This document shows, one piece after another, positions 63,634-64,000 of a stretch of 64,000 bases of DNA (positions are counted from its first letter, which is position 1; the number at the start of each line of letters is the position of its first letter). The notes beneath the pieces were generated by a model that was given only the letters and a program-made list of their open reading frames with translations, did not search any database and was not told the origin of the DNA. The position numbers and the translations under genes were made by a program. Source of the DNA: Rugalucina vietnamica (lineage: Eukaryota; Mollusca; Bivalvia; Lucinida; Lucinidae); assembly GCA_964017185.1 (NCBI GenBank), contig OZ024880.1:37042329-37106328 (forward strand), given 5' to 3'.

Positions 63634-63869
63634 GAGCCTGTGCGTGAGAAAACCAACAATCTGCCTATGCGAAAACAAAGACGCAGATCAGCTTCGCGGT
63701 AACCGCGAAGCTGATCAGCGCCTTTGTTTTCGCTACACGGATAGTACAGTCCCTCTTCTTCTTATATCCGAAATTTCAAGCTTCTAGCCTGCTCCTGTGA
63801 CTGTACAGGTCGGTTTGTGTCAGACCTGGTCGGAAACCCCGAAGACCGGTTTTCTCACGTCGCGGCTCA
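63634..63869 (-). mobile_element. Family B MITE copy 20 (mixed ends)
   Basis: Left end GAGCCTGTGCGTGAGAAAAC of one subfamily, right end CACGTCGCGGCTCA of the other; perfect centre around CGCGGTAACCGCG. Confidence 0.92.
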
Positions 63870-64000
63870 TTAATGGTAAGCGTGGTTGGAAGACTACACG
63901 CAAATGTCTGTAGTGGAGCAAATATCATGGGCTATCTTTCAAGGGGGTGGTCTATGGAGTACCACATTTGTTTCTATATACCAAAATGTTCGTATTGGTC

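Overview
The window is AT-rich, intron-bearing animal DNA. The short phase-compatible exons, tRNA-derived SINEs, very dense small inverted-repeat transposons and the gene types all fit a mollusc, most likely a bivalve. That assignment is inference from repeat style, not from a diagnostic gene. Most of the sequence is repeat; coding exons are a few percent.

Layout. 1-5.8 kb: a reverse-transcriptase remnant and inverted-repeat elements. 5.9-16.5 kb (+): a cytochrome P450 gene whose six exons join in phase to 506 codons, with introns full of MITEs, a 30-bp minisatellite and a TTAA-flanked element. It also carries a duplicated exon-3 start and a decayed extra haem-binding exon. 18.1-25.6 kb (-): a tetraspanin gene of six well-joined exons plus a seventh whose frame does not join cleanly. 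25.9-36.2 kb: intergenic repeats, including an array rich in GATATC, a 0.7-kb inverted-repeat element and a LINE remnant. 36.2-37.2 kb (+): a single-exon 2'-5' oligoadenylate synthetase-like gene with all three catalytic aspartates. 38.4-50.6 kb (+): two exons that may belong to one gene of unknown function, the first with paired CxxC motifs. 51.8-57.1 kb (-): four phase-matched exons of a RecQ-like helicase reaching from motif 0 to the DEAH box, with a 90-bp minisatellite in intron 1; exons for the later helicase motifs were not found. 57.6-63.4 kb: a 5.7-kb inverted repeat whose left outer end is present three times in tandem.

How the genes relate. The P450 (ER oxidation), tetraspanin (membrane organiser), OAS-like enzyme (dsRNA sensing) and helicase are unrelated neighbours, each apparently with its own promoter. 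What unites the window is the repeat load. About twenty copies of one palindrome-centred MITE family and about seven of another lie in introns and between genes, some within tens of bases of splice sites or start codons. No CRISPR, rRNA or operon structure is present. I saw no clearly new biological system. The most unusual items are the P450 with altered C-helix and I-helix motifs and a decoy haem exon, and the large foldback locus.
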